A DNA stretch of 7,486 nucleotides from an uncultured Bacilli bacterium (GTDB lineage: Bacteria; Bacillota_I; Bacilli_A; RFN20; CAG-631): the NCBI GenBank assembly GCA_934202505.1, contig CAKPXW010000084.1, forward strand, positions 1-7,486, written 5' to 3'. A program made the position numbers and the translations under genes. Below the pieces are notes generated by a model, which saw only the letters and a list, made by a program, of their open reading frames with translations, was not told where the DNA came from and made no database searches. Shown in pieces: positions 1-6,329 of the stretch (the stretch's first letter is position 1; each line of letters starts with the position of its first letter).

Positions 1-303
1 ATTATAAAAAATATCTATATCATACTTATTATTTATAATTTCTTTTGCAAAACTATCAATTGATGCAAATGATGATAAATCAAGAAGTAATATTTTAACT
101 TTGCAATCATTAAATTGTTCTTCTAGTTGTTTTTTAGCTTCCATACCTTTATTTAAATTTCTTACAACTAAAAAAACATTAGCTTTTAAATAAGCACATA
201 TTTTAGCAAATTCAAACCCAATGCCACTATTCCCTCCAGTTATAAAAATATTTTTATTTTCTAAAGAAGAAGTGAAATTTTTATCAATCCATTTTTGTTT
301 CAT
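1..303 (-). CDS. Short-chain dehydrogenase/reductase, N-terminal part (3' end outside window)
   Basis: The first 101 residues of a classical SDR oxidoreductase, an NAD(P)-dependent enzyme that interconverts carbonyls and alcohols. A beta strand runs into the cofactor motif TGGNSGIG (residues 22-29, pattern TGxxxGIG). An Arg at position 48 after the second strand suggests NADP preference. LLLDLSS (72-78) supplies the Asp that contacts the adenine ring. The frame leaves the window at DIFYN, exactly where the family's NNAG motif would begin, so the catalytic Ser-Tyr-Lys is not visible. The segment around the RNLNKG and DLSSFASIDSFA stretches resembles retinol-dehydrogenase/WWOX-like SDRs, but the substrate cannot be inferred. 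The ATG overlaps the aminotransferase stop codon (ATGA), and an AAGGA ribosome binding site lies at 310-314, six bases upstream. This points to an operon with translational coupling. Confidence 0.9.
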   Translation of the reverse strand, partial: MKQKWIDKNFTSSLENKNIFITGGNSGIGFEFAKICAYLKANVFLVVRNLNKGMEAKKQLEEQFNDCKVKILLLDLSSFASIDSFAKEIINNKYDIDIFYN

Positions 304-1514
304 AAGCATTCCTTAATCTTTTTAGCAAGGCCTTTTACCTCATTTAAGTTAATCCCACAAATAGCGATTCTAATTACTTGATCATTAGCTATTACATAAA
401 TATCTTTTTGTTCTAATTTTAATGTTAATTCTTTAGGATTATTACAAGGAATTGAAACAAAAAAGCCACCTCTATATGGTATCATATTCAAAGAAATTTC
501 TTTTGCTTCTTTTTCAAATAATTCTACTCTTTTATAAAGCATATTTTCAAAAATATTTAATTCTTTTGCGAGTTCTTTTACTTTATTTTCATCACTTAAA
601 ATATTATTTATTCCATTTAATCCTAATGTTGATGTACAACTCCATCTAAGTCTTGCTAACATTTTACCATATTCATAAAACTTTTCTACCTTAGATTTAT
701 TAGAATCAATTATTACCATAGCTCCTACTCTAAGTCCATAAAGTGTAAAAGCTTTCGATGATGACCATGTTAAAATAGTAAAAACATTTTCCCCTAAATC
801 TTTTAATTTAGCAAATCTTTTACGGCTATCATATTTACTATATTCATAATAAGCTACATCATATATTAGAGTAAATTCTAAATCCTTTCGAGAATTCATA
901 AATTGAATTAATTGGTCGAATTCTTCATCAGATAAGGAATATCCTGTAGGATTATTACATGGATCATTTAAAATTGTAACGATTTCTTTTTGAGTTTTAC
1001 TTATATTGTTTACATGATTTATAAAATCATCTAAATCAAAGTGATTATCTTTTATATAATTGTATTTTTCTATTTTTAAATTCATTGAATCGCACATATT
1101 AAAATATACATTCCAACATAATGATGGTATTAAAACATATTGTTGTTCATTAAGAATAATTGCTAAAGTTGAATTTATTGCCCCTGTAGCTCCTGGAGTA
1201 GGAATAACTTTTATATATTTACTTTTTAATATTTCTTCTTTATATTGTTTAAAAAGATAAGATATTAGATTTTTTTCAAAAGTTGCGGGGCCTTGAGTTG
1301 CATTGTAAGCAAATATATTTTTATCATCTAATTCTTTCATACTTTCTTTTATAACATTTAAAACACAAATTTGATGATTTTCATCATATAAGGTTCCTAT
1401 GGTGGCATCAATTAGATTAGGATTAACCACTTTTTTCTTTGTTATTTCCATGGCTTTAGCCAAAATATCTTCTTTTTCTTCAAGATTTAAAATGTTTTTA
1501 TTCCATGAGTTCAT
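300..1514 (-). CDS. Class I/II PLP-dependent aminotransferase (aspartate aminotransferase fold)
   Basis: A 404-residue fold-type I aminotransferase, expected to transfer an amino group between an amino acid and a 2-oxo acid in the cytoplasm. All the hallmark residues are present: NPTG at 188-191, Asp219 (pairs with the pyridine nitrogen) and Tyr222 in YDVAYYEY, the Schiff-base Lys254 in SSSKAF, phosphate-binding Arg262 in LYGLRVG, and Arg382 in IRIAICG, which binds the substrate carboxylate. The spacing closely follows E. coli AspC (N194, D222, Y225, K258, R266, R386), so the enzyme looks intact. A glycine-rich PGATGAINST segment (about 107-116) matches the phosphate-cup region. Substrate is undecided; aromatic or aspartate-type amino acids are plausible from the family. 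The start is supported by GAGGAG about 10 bases upstream. It is the first gene of an operon with the overlapping SDR. Length is normal and nothing looks broken. Confidence 0.93.
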   Translation of the reverse strand: MNSWNKNILNLEEKEDILAKAMEITKKKVVNPNLIDATIGTLYDENHQICVLNVIKESMKELDDKNIFAYNATQGPATFEKNLISYLFKQYKEEILKSKYIKVIPTPGATGAINSTLAIILNEQQYVLIPSLCWNVYFNMCDSMNLKIEKYNYIKDNHFDLDDFINHVNNISKTQKEIVTILNDPCNNPTGYSLSDEEFDQLIQFMNSRKDLEFTLIYDVAYYEYSKYDSRKRFAKLKDLGENVFTILTWSSSKAFTLYGLRVGAMVIIDSNKSKVEKFYEYGKMLARLRWSCTSTLGLNGINNILSDENKVKELAKELNIFENMLYKRVELFEKEAKEISLNMIPYRGGFFVSIPCNNPKELTLKLEQKDIYVIANDQVIRIAICGINLNEVKGLAKKIKECL

Positions 1515-1540
1515 AGAGTATCATCTCCTCATCGTCAAAC

Positions 1541-1572
1541 ATTATAATACAATAGTTTGCTTTTAAAGACAA
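1541..1572 (-). promoter_or_regulatory. Probable promoter of the aminotransferase-SDR operon
   Basis: Read on the minus strand, a perfect TATAAT -10 box lies at 1546-1541, 27 bases before the ATG. The -35 is weak: TCTTTA (1569-1564) has ideal 17-base spacing, whereas the better TTGTCT (1572-1567) is 20 bases away. The predicted leader is only about 20 bases, with the ribosome binding site in it. The background is AT-rich, so -10-like strings are common. The placement in a short divergent intergenic region is the main support. Confidence 0.5.
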
Positions 1573-1585
1573 GAAATATTATAAT
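1557..1585 (+). promoter_or_regulatory. Probable promoter of the HTH regulator-cotE unit
   Basis: TTGCTT (1557-1562) and a perfect TATAAT (1580-1585) are separated by 17 bases, a sigma-A-type layout, 20 bases before the ATG at 1606. This places the transcription start very near the AGAGG ribosome binding site (1593-1597), giving a very short leader. It is interleaved with the divergent promoter. No sporulation-sigma consensus was recognised. Confidence 0.5.
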
Positions 1586-1588
1586 ATT
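1575..1588. promoter_or_regulatory. 14-bp perfect palindrome over the -10 box; candidate operator
   Basis: AATATTATAATATT is its own reverse complement and covers the -10 of the plus-strand promoter. The regulator encoded just downstream is of a type that often represses its own promoter, so this is a candidate operator. The palindrome is made only of A and T, so chance occurrence in this background is quite possible. Confidence 0.25.
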
Positions 1589-1605
1589 GTGTAGAGGTTA
1601 TCTTT

Positions 1606-1935
1606 ATGAAATATGAACTAATACATACACTAAAAGATTTAAGGAAGCATTTCCATTATACACAAAATGATATAGCTTTTATTTTAGGAATATCTAGTAG
1701 ATGTTATAGAGCAAAAGAAAAAGGAGAAAGTTATTTTAATCAAGGAGAAATAATAACTATATCTTATCTTTTTGAAATGGATGATGAAGATATAATTAAC
1801 TTTTTCTTTTCAAAAGAAAATAATAGAAAAGTATTTTTAAAATTAAATATTGAAAAGATTAGAAAGAGAGACTATTTATCTGAAATAATTGAATTAAAAA
1901 ATGGAAAATACGGAAATCAGGTTTTAAATTCTTAA
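1606..1935 (+). CDS. Small Cro/C1-type (XRE) helix-turn-helix DNA-binding protein
   Basis: A 109-residue cytoplasmic protein. Residues about 8-62 look like a five-helix Cro/C1 domain: LKDLRKHFHYTQNDIAFIL (helices 1-2), GISSRCYRAKEKGES (turn and recognition helix), then FNQGEIITISYLFEMDDED followed by INFFF. The last part resembles phage-type DUF739 proteins, in which a Gln/Glu-Ile pair and an 'IDxxEIxxYFF' ending are typical. The remaining C-terminal part is a basic-acidic helix of unknown role. An AGAGG ribosome binding site sits eight bases before the ATG. Only 31 bases separate it from the CotE-like gene on the same strand, and no convincing terminator lies between, so the two are probably co-transcribed. 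Its target is unknown; self-regulation through the upstream palindrome is an inference. No other phage genes are in view. Confidence 0.75.
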   Translation: MKYELIHTLKDLRKHFHYTQNDIAFILGISSRCYRAKEKGESYFNQGEIITISYLFEMDDEDIINFFFSKENNRKVFLKLNIEKIRKRDYLSEIIELKNGKYGNQVLNS

Positions 1936-1966
1936 TATATATCATATATTATATTGGTGAGATATA

Positions 1967-2455
1967 ATGTATCGAGAAATATTAACAAAAGCCATTATCG
2001 CTAAAGGTGAAAAAGAATTTTTAGATATTCATGAAGAAAAAACTGAGAAAAATTTATCTAAAGCTTTAGGCTGTTGGGTCATTAATCATTGTTATAAAGC
2101 AATGAAAAATAATAATCAAATTATTATTGAAGGAAGTTATGATGTTTATTTATGGTTTGGCTATGAAAAAGATAGTAAATGCGATTTGGTTAAATACACT
2201 CAACAATTTTCTGATGAAATTCCTTATACATTAACTGATAGTGTGCAATTAGATGACAATATTGAAATTAAATCTTTTGTATTGAAACAGCCAGTTTGTG
2301 TAGCGATGTCTTTTAAAGAAGATACTATTTCCACTAAAATTGAAAGAAAGTATAGTATTGATTTAGTTGGAGAAACAAAACTTACTATTAAAGTAAGTGA
2401 AATAAATATCGATAAAATGATTAATACTAATTATATCCAAGAAATAAAAAAGTAG
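1967..2455 (+). CDS. cotE: CotE-family outer spore-coat morphogenetic protein
   Basis: A 162-residue protein that aligns by eye along most of its length with Bacillus subtilis CotE, the protein that directs outer-coat assembly around the forespore. Shared landmarks are YREILTKAIIAKGEK at the N-terminus (CotE: YREIITKAVVAKGRK), LGCWVINHCYKA (LGGWIINHKYDA), IIIEGSYDVYLWFGYE (EIEGYYDINVWYSY), then VLKQPVCV (VLQQPNCL) and DLVGETKLTIKV (EVVGETKVVVEV). No signal peptide or membrane segment is seen. Unlike B. subtilis CotE (about 181 residues), it lacks the long Asp/Glu-rich C-terminal tail and ends in a short basic sequence. A GGTGA ribosome binding site lies six bases before the ATG. B. subtilis has cotE next to mutS; here it follows an HTH regulator, so the context differs. 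Family assignment is confident. A role in sporulation is inferred only, since no other spore gene is in the window. Confidence 0.85.
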   Translation: MYREILTKAIIAKGEKEFLDIHEEKTEKNLSKALGCWVINHCYKAMKNNNQIIIEGSYDVYLWFGYEKDSKCDLVKYTQQFSDEIPYTLTDSVQLDDNIEIKSFVLKQPVCVAMSFKEDTISTKIERKYSIDLVGETKLTIKVSEINIDKMINTNYIQEIKK

Positions 2456-2476
2456 ACAAGTAATGTCTACTTTTTT
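2446..2476. terminator. Bidirectional intrinsic terminator shared by converging genes
   Basis: A perfect 13-bp stem (2446-2458 with 2464-2476) around a five-base loop AGTAA. The stem has a GTAGACA core flanked by A6 on one side and T6 on the other, so either strand gives a hairpin ending in a U-run. The stem contains the TAG of the CotE-like gene (2453-2455) and the TAA of the minus-strand permease (2475-2477). The converging genes are only 19 bases apart. Confidence 0.88.
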
Positions 2477-3560
2477 AAACGCCTGTAACACCAGTATTTT
2501 CAATACCTTCAACAAATTTTCTTTGAGTGAATGCGTATAAGATAAGTAATGGTAAAATCGAGAAAATAATACCTGCGGATTTTAATCCTTCATTATTTTT
2601 AACATTTTCTGTAATTCCAGAATATGATTGATCTTGACTCATAACATAGTTGAAATCATCTAATGCTTGTGGTAATGACTTAAATCTTATGCTATCTTTT
2701 GGTAATGTTGATAATTTTGATAATACATATGTATCGTTCCAGTTCCAAATAAATGAGAATAAGAATACTACTAAAATTGTTGGAACAGACATTTTTATAA
2801 TTATGTGATAGAAAATTTGAAAGAAGTTAGCTCCATCAATTTGTCCAGCTTCATCAAGAGATAATGGAATCATCTTAAAGAAACTAAAGAAAATGAAAAT
2901 TAATATTGATGAATTAATACCCTGTCCTAACAATGTTAATAATATTGCTGGCAAAGTAGTTAAAACAGAAAGGGCTGAATCAAATTGCATTTGGGCAGCT
3001 TCACTTGCAAACTTAATGCCTAATAAGGAAGATGCTGAAGAGCATTTATTTCTTAAAGTTTGTAATAACATAGATCTTGGTAATGTTAAAATTGAAGTTG
3101 GTACAACAAAGGCAAATATTAAGCCTACAAACCAAATCTTTTTACCTTTAAAAGAAAATCTTGCAAAGGCATATCCGGCAAAACAAGAAACAGTTGTTTC
3201 AATAATTGCAGAAATTAAAGAAAATAAAACAGAATTTAATAAAGTAGATTGCCATACATTGTATAATGAAGACCATCTTTTGAAAACATGCAAAGCTTTC
3301 ATAGCGTTTTTGTAGTTATTTAAGGTAAGCGCTGTTGGAATCCAAACAACATCAGGATTTACAATGTCTTTTTCTACTTTAAATGAATCTACAAGTACTC
3401 TTAATAATGGATATACGAATACATAGCAAAAGGCAATTAATGTAAAATAAATTGCAATCTTTGGAACTACATTTCTAATAAATTTTGCTATTTTATCATA
3501 TACTCTTAAAAATTCAGTAGAATGAAAGAAGGCATTAATTTTTGAAAATAATGATTTCAT
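2475..3560 (-). CDS. MalG-type carbohydrate ABC transporter permease
   Basis: The second membrane subunit of a CUT1-type sugar importer, 361 residues from the ATG at 3560. After a cytoplasmic N-terminal stretch, the first membrane helix spans about 35-57. AGYAFARFSFKGKK (from 128) is typical of MalG/MsmG proteins. The cytoplasmic EAA loop that docks on the ATPase begins at 237 (EAGQIDGANFF). The C-terminal QRKFVEGI..GVTG matches the family ending. It is longer than the usual 275-300 residues because of an N-terminal extension of about 40 and extra sequence in the last external loop (around the SQDQSYSGITENVKN stretch). The start is problematic. The strong AGGAGGT (3596-3590) is 30 bases away and is spaced for an in-frame ATG at 3581, but TGA at 3569-3567 separates that ATG from this one. 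No ATPase is encoded nearby; related importers often share an MsmX-type ATPase. It probably pairs with the upstream 914-residue permease. Confidence 0.88.
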   Translation of the reverse strand: MKSLFSKINAFFHSTEFLRVYDKIAKFIRNVVPKIAIYFTLIAFCYVFVYPLLRVLVDSFKVEKDIVNPDVVWIPTALTLNNYKNAMKALHVFKRWSSLYNVWQSTLLNSVLFSLISAIIETTVSCFAGYAFARFSFKGKKIWFVGLIFAFVVPTSILTLPRSMLLQTLRNKCSSASSLLGIKFASEAAQMQFDSALSVLTTLPAILLTLLGQGINSSILIFIFFSFFKMIPLSLDEAGQIDGANFFQIFYHIIIKMSVPTILVVFLFSFIWNWNDTYVLSKLSTLPKDSIRFKSLPQALDDFNYVMSQDQSYSGITENVKNNEGLKSAGIIFSILPLLILYAFTQRKFVEGIENTGVTGV

Positions 3561-3566
3561 TTGATA

Positions 3567-3596
3567 TCATAATTTTTCCATAATTATTTACCTCCT
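3567..3596 (-). other. Ribosome binding site and four-codon frame MEKL-stop ahead of the MalG-type gene
   Basis: Reading leftward on the minus strand, AGGAGGT (3596-3590) is followed by eight bases, an ATG (3581-3579), three codons and TGA (3569-3567). Two more codons lead to the permease ATG (3560), in the same frame. The ATG at 3581 lies two bases after the upstream stop codon, the same layout as at the preceding gene junction (6328-6342). This looks like the original permease start, now closed by a TGA. It could also be a tiny leader with reinitiation six bases past the stop, or a sequence error. Confidence 0.7.
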
Positions 3597-6328
3597 AATT
3601 CCTTTTTTTCTTTTCTTTTTTGTGATCTAACTTTTACAAACTTTGTAATAGGACTTGTAATTTTACCAAAGAAAGCTTTGGTTTCAGCAACATGGAAGAA
3701 AGAACTAGCTTTTGCTTTACGAATTTCTTTCTTCTTTTTAATTGCTTCATATTCTTCATAACTTTTTTGCTTAACAACAAATTCTTTTTCTCTAAATAAT
3801 AAGAATGCAACTGCAACGAATAGTAATACAATTATAGTTTGGGTCCAAGCAGCAAGCGCAACATAACCTTTATTTACAGAAATATCTGAAATATTGGTAT
3901 CTAGCCATTTTGTAAATGGATTTACATAATCTACGTTAATTGTTGTTACTTGCATAATTGTAAACAAACAACAAATCAATAAAACAGACTTAATTAATGG
4001 GAAAGTAATTGTCCATAGTTTTTGCCAACCATTTGCTCCATCAATTTCTGCTGCTTCATATAGAGAACGATTAATTTTTTGTAATGCAGAAATAAACAAT
4101 ACAATTGGTACCCCTGTCATCCACAAAATAATAATAAAGTTTTGGAATATTTCATTGGCATATGTATATAGTTTTGGTGATATTGACTCAAGAATTGTAG
4201 CAATTGATGAGCCTGCTAGGTTAATTTTAATTGATGAACTTCCTGAAGAGTTACTATTATTCAACATATTTAATACTGGTCCTGAAATAATTACAACCGG
4301 TAAAAAATAAATGATTCTAAAGAATGTTCTTCCTTTAATTTTAGTATTTAAAAGCAATGCTAATACAAAACTTATAAAAACAACAATTGGAACAAATAAT
4401 AATAAACTTCTAAAGAATTGAGGAACATATCCATAAATAATATTAACATCTGTTAAAAATAAAGTATCAAAGTTTTCTCTACCAGTCCAACTTGGAAAAG
4501 TGATACCTTTAGTAAATGAAAAATCAATTACTTTTGGATAACCATCATTTGTATATTTTACTGATGAGAAAGATAGAATAACTGTGTAAAGTATTGGAAT
4601 TAAAGTCATTGCTATAAACCCAATAGCCCATACAGCAAGGAATAAATAACCAAGTAAAGATTCTCTCCGTTGTGTATTCATGTTTTTACGATATTTAGCA
4701 ACACGAGTTTCTTTTCTTAAAGATTTATTTAATTTCTTCCATTGTTTTTCTTTTATTTTTTTATCTTCTGCTTTTTTAACTTCATAAGCATATTCAATAG
4801 CAATTGGCTGAGGTTTAATTTTATTAGCAAGTAATAAATTATATTCATTTACAGCAACTTTTTTATTATTTCTTAATGATTTTTTCGCATTTTTGATTTC
4901 TTCTTTGTAATTAACCTTTATTTCTTTTTTATAAAGTTTTAATACTTCTTTTAATTCTGTTGCTTTTTTAGAATCAGCAATTTTTAAAGAAACTTTTATA
5001 CTTTCTTTTTGTGCTTGATATTCTTTTTTCTTATCTTCTTTATGAGTAGTGGCAAGTTCAAGGTCTTCTTTATATTTGTTGTTTAAATTTTTAAGATTTT
5101 CCTTATACGCTTGATTAGTTTCTTTACATGCTACTTTAATGCCTTCTTTGTCAAGTTTTGCAAGTCTATATAAATAGTCTTTGTTTTTACTTAAAAAAGC
5201 ATTTTCTTTATCTAAAGTTGCATTTAAACTTGTAAGATAGTTATCTTCTTTTTCTGTAAAGAATTTTTCATAAGAAAGGTAAGTTTCAAAAATATATGTT
5301 TTTAAACTTTTGTATATTTTTCTAGTAATATCTTGCTTTTTATCATAAATTATAGCGATATTTTTTAATACTTCTTGTTGTCTATCACTATATTTAGTAA
5401 AATCAATATTTAATATGCTACTTGTAGTTTCTACAATACTTTCATAAAGTCCTTCTAAATAATCAAGTTCTTCTGTTGAAGTACTTTTTATTTTTGCTAA
5501 TTTTTCATTTATAATTTGAATATTTTTTTCACATTCTGCTAGTTCTTGAACAATATCAAGTTTTTCTTTTGCTTGTTCTTTTAAAATACTCTTATCAACT
5601 TCTAAATCTAAAAGCTTTTCATATAAATCAATAGATTCTATATATTTTGCTATTAAGGCATGGCCTTTTTCAAAAGCTGTAGCCTTTATAGAATGATAAG
5701 AAGTATTAACAAATGATTGCTTAATAGCTTCTTTAACCACTTCATAAAATGGAAGGAATGATTTTTTCAATGTTTCTTTATATTTTTCATATTCAAGATT
5801 AGTATTATCAATAAATGTTTCATAAGAAATATTTAAATCAATAGCGTTATCTTTATATAATTTTTCTAAAGAATTATAATAATCTTTTTTAAATTGAATA
5901 GTTTTATCAAATTCAATATCAAACCATTTTGCTTTAAATTTAGCAGTGGCAATTTCATTATCAATTTTTACAAGACTTTGACGATGAATAGCTATTTTCT
6001 TTCTTAGTTGTTCTTTATCTGGATTTTTTCTATCTAAAGTAACAAATGACCAGGCTAAAATATTTTCTTTTCTACAATTTTCATAAAATACGATATCAGC
6101 AAAATATGGATTATAGTTAATTAAATTATTAAGCGATTCATCAAGATTTTTTATTCTACTAGCTTGAAGTCTTTCATCATTTTCTTGAGAATTAAAATCA
6201 ATATATGATAAAACTTTAGATATATTTTTTTGAGTTTCGTTTTTATATTTATTTAATTTATTTGCAGCTACATTTTTTGCTAGTCTGTAACTTTCAGCAA
6301 CACGAATACTTAATTCATTTTTTACCAT
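3584..6328 (-). CDS. MalF-type sugar ABC permease with giant N-terminal coiled-coil-like extension
   Basis: A 914-residue protein in two very different parts. Residues 1 to about 555 carry no membrane helix and no signal peptide. They are rich in Lys and Glu, almost free of Pro and Gly, and look like long alpha-helices with probable coiled coils (for example around 240-300 and 400-540). Residues about 558-845 are an ordinary MalF/MsmF permease with helices near 559-583, 641-662, 672-690, 728-752, 778-797 and 824-844. Its ATPase-docking loop starts at 758 (EAAEIDGANGWQKLW). A strongly basic cytoplasmic tail of about 69 residues follows. MalF-type permeases of Gram-positives are usually near 290-300 residues, so the core alone has normal length. 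AGGAGGT (6342-6336) sits seven bases before the ATG, and nothing indicates that the extension is a separate gene. By membrane topology the extension should be cytoplasmic. It could be a scaffold, tether or sensor, but its function is unknown. It should pair with the MalG-type subunit. Confidence 0.9.
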   Translation of the reverse strand: MVKNELSIRVAESYRLAKNVAANKLNKYKNETQKNISKVLSYIDFNSQENDERLQASRIKNLDESLNNLINYNPYFADIVFYENCRKENILAWSFVTLDRKNPDKEQLRKKIAIHRQSLVKIDNEIATAKFKAKWFDIEFDKTIQFKKDYYNSLEKLYKDNAIDLNISYETFIDNTNLEYEKYKETLKKSFLPFYEVVKEAIKQSFVNTSYHSIKATAFEKGHALIAKYIESIDLYEKLLDLEVDKSILKEQAKEKLDIVQELAECEKNIQIINEKLAKIKSTSTEELDYLEGLYESIVETTSSILNIDFTKYSDRQQEVLKNIAIIYDKKQDITRKIYKSLKTYIFETYLSYEKFFTEKEDNYLTSLNATLDKENAFLSKNKDYLYRLAKLDKEGIKVACKETNQAYKENLKNLNNKYKEDLELATTHKEDKKKEYQAQKESIKVSLKIADSKKATELKEVLKLYKKEIKVNYKEEIKNAKKSLRNNKKVAVNEYNLLLANKIKPQPIAIEYAYEVKKAEDKKIKEKQWKKLNKSLRKETRVAKYRKNMNTQRRESLLGYLFLAVWAIGFIAMTLIPILYTVILSFSSVKYTNDGYPKVIDFSFTKGITFPSWTGRENFDTLFLTDVNIIYGYVPQFFRSLLLFVPIVVFISFVLALLLNTKIKGRTFFRIIYFLPVVIISGPVLNMLNNSNSSGSSSIKINLAGSSIATILESISPKLYTYANEIFQNFIIILWMTGVPIVLFISALQKINRSLYEAAEIDGANGWQKLWTITFPLIKSVLLICCLFTIMQVTTINVDYVNPFTKWLDTNISDISVNKGYVALAAWTQTIIVLLFVAVAFLLFREKEFVVKQKSYEEYEAIKKKKEIRKAKASSFFHVAETKAFFGKITSPITKFVKVRSQKRKEKKELGGK

Positions 6329-6329
6329 A

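Noticed and set aside
1934..1950. 7-bp inverted repeat between the HTH gene and cotE as a terminator
   Set aside because: The stem is only A-T pairs with a three-base loop and no following T-run, so it should be too weak to stop transcription.
2893..3315. A 140-codon open frame on the plus strand opposite the MalG-type permease
   Set aside because: It lies wholly within the permease on the other strand, and its translation looks like an arbitrary mixture with no recognisable domain. It is a shadow of the real gene.
300..3569. Possible use of the Mycoplasma-type code with TGA as Trp, suggested by TGA at 3567-3569 and by a TGA ending the aminotransferase
   Set aside because: Trp is written TGG many times across all genes and there is no other in-frame TGA. 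The aminotransferase TGA gives a normal-length protein and a classic ATGA overlap, whereas reading through it would add about 13 codons and a longer overlap. The idea stays possible for 3567-3569 only as read-through.
4670..6328. The N-terminal region of the 914-residue protein as a separate gene joined by a sequencing error
   Set aside because: The frame is continuous, the strong ribosome binding site is only at 6336-6342, and the Met at codon 550 near the permease core has no good ribosome binding site before it. A true fusion is the simpler reading.
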